64,000 nucleotides of DNA, from assembly GCA_937924805.1 (NCBI GenBank), contig CALDTZ010000004.1:89369-153368 (forward strand). The letters are read 5' to 3'. Numbering within the stretch: the first letter of the stretch is position 1; each line of letters starts with the position of its first letter. This stretch comes from an uncultured Saprospiraceae bacterium. GTDB taxonomy: Bacteria > Bacteroidota > Bacteroidia > Chitinophagales > Saprospiraceae. A program made the translations under genes and the position numbers. The notes below the pieces were generated by a model, which worked only from the letters and a program-made list of their open reading frames with translations, did not search any database and was not told the DNA's origin. Below are positions 63,873-64,000 of the stretch, one piece after another.

Positions 63873-64000
63873 CATTCCCTTAGAAAATGAGGGGAAAAAG
63901 AATCATTGACAAGTTGGGTAAAATACGAAGCACTTAAGAACTATAAGCTTATGAAATAATTATGGTTTCTTTTTAAGTAAAAGAGACCAGGAAAGAACTA
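63873..64000 (+). ncRNA. Possible rRNA-operon leader (truncated by window end)
   Basis: 128 nt with no ORF. ATCATTGACAAGTTGGGTAA (63902-63921) is similar to the TTCTTTGACATATTG-type motif I associate with sequence preceding rRNAs in Bacteroidota. A 10-bp hairpin (63964-63973 with 63979-63988, one G-T pair) follows. Identification is by resemblance only; no rRNA is visible. Confidence 0.35.

Noticed and set aside
63951..63959. ATG AAA TAA near the window end
   Set aside because: Two-codon frame only; it is not a gene.
1..64000. CRISPR arrays, insertion sequences and prophage
   Set aside because: No regularly spaced repeats, transposase, integrase or phage structural gene could be found.

Overview
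This window is a chromosomal segment of a low-GC member of the Bacteroidota. A marine Saprospiria-like relative is the best guess, but this is inferred from gene content only. The evidence is threefold. First, there are C-terminal type IX secretion (T9SS) sorting domains on three exported proteins. Second, Bacteroidota-type promoters (TTG about 19-21 bp upstream of TAnnTTTG) recur, with little Shine-Dalgarno signal. Third, several families essentially restricted to this phylum are present (DUF4270, DUF4290, DUF4837, DUF6427-like). I see no insertion sequence, prophage, integrase or CRISPR array; coding density is high and no gap without a gene exceeds about 300 bases.

Layout. 1-3 kb: the 3' part of a T9SS-secreted Omp28-like protein, then an FAD/NAD(P)H oxidoreductase directly followed by a membrane polyferredoxin (about 1.9-4.9 kb). 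4.9-8.5 kb (minus strand): a LytS/LytR-type two-component system whose upstream region carries 21-bp-spaced direct repeats. 8.7-12.7 kb (minus): dodecin, a TPR lipoprotein, and a pair of cell-surface proteins. 12.9-17 kb: an unknown gene overlapping rnr (RNase R), then a DUF819 membrane protein. 17.2-23.3 kb: a conserved-looking envelope-precursor block of short GT5 glycogen-synthase-like protein, DUF4270 lipoprotein, glmS, DUF4290 and murA. 23.3-28 kb: polyprenyl diphosphate synthase, a DUF6427-like membrane protein, purQ, MBL hydrolase, DUF1801 and YceI. 28.2-32.7 kb: a 1,493-residue CotH-kinase/beta-helix T9SS protein. 32.8-35.9 kb: two DsbD-type proteins. 35.9-43 kb: O-antigen-ligase-like protein, pheS-hisS, lytic transglycosylase, recX, SRPBCC protein and rlmN. 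43.3-47.3 kb: MoxR ATPase, DUF4837 lipoprotein, an unknown exported protein and a leucine-rich-repeat lipoprotein. 47.4-53.7 kb: typA, fabG, a lipoprotein M43-like metalloprotease overlapping a polytopic membrane protein, and an SDR. 53.8-57.2 kb: mlaE-mlaF, a candidate small RNA, a patatin-like lipase, tRNA-Leu(GAG) and an anthranilate/aminodeoxychorismate synthase amidotransferase. 57.2-64 kb: acyl-CoA ligase, rpsA with an unusual C-terminal extension, carotenoid genes crtI-crtB, and a non-coding leader that may begin an rRNA operon.

How the genes work together. Much of the window serves the cell envelope: glmS and murA feed peptidoglycan/UDP-GlcNAc, the polyprenyl synthase supplies a quinone or carrier tail, and a lytic transglycosylase, the MlaEF lipid transporter, DsbD-type thiol export and T9SS cargo act at or beyond the membrane. 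A second theme is translation: pheS, hisS, rlmN, typA, rpsA, rnr and tRNA-Leu. crtI-crtB give the lycopene-type precursor of the usual carotenoid pigments. The least explained items are the flavoprotein-polyferredoxin pair, the candidate RNA at 55.3-55.4 kb, the secreted pair at 10.2-12.7 kb, the metalloprotease/membrane-protein pair at 50.1-53.0 kb and the S1 protein fusion.
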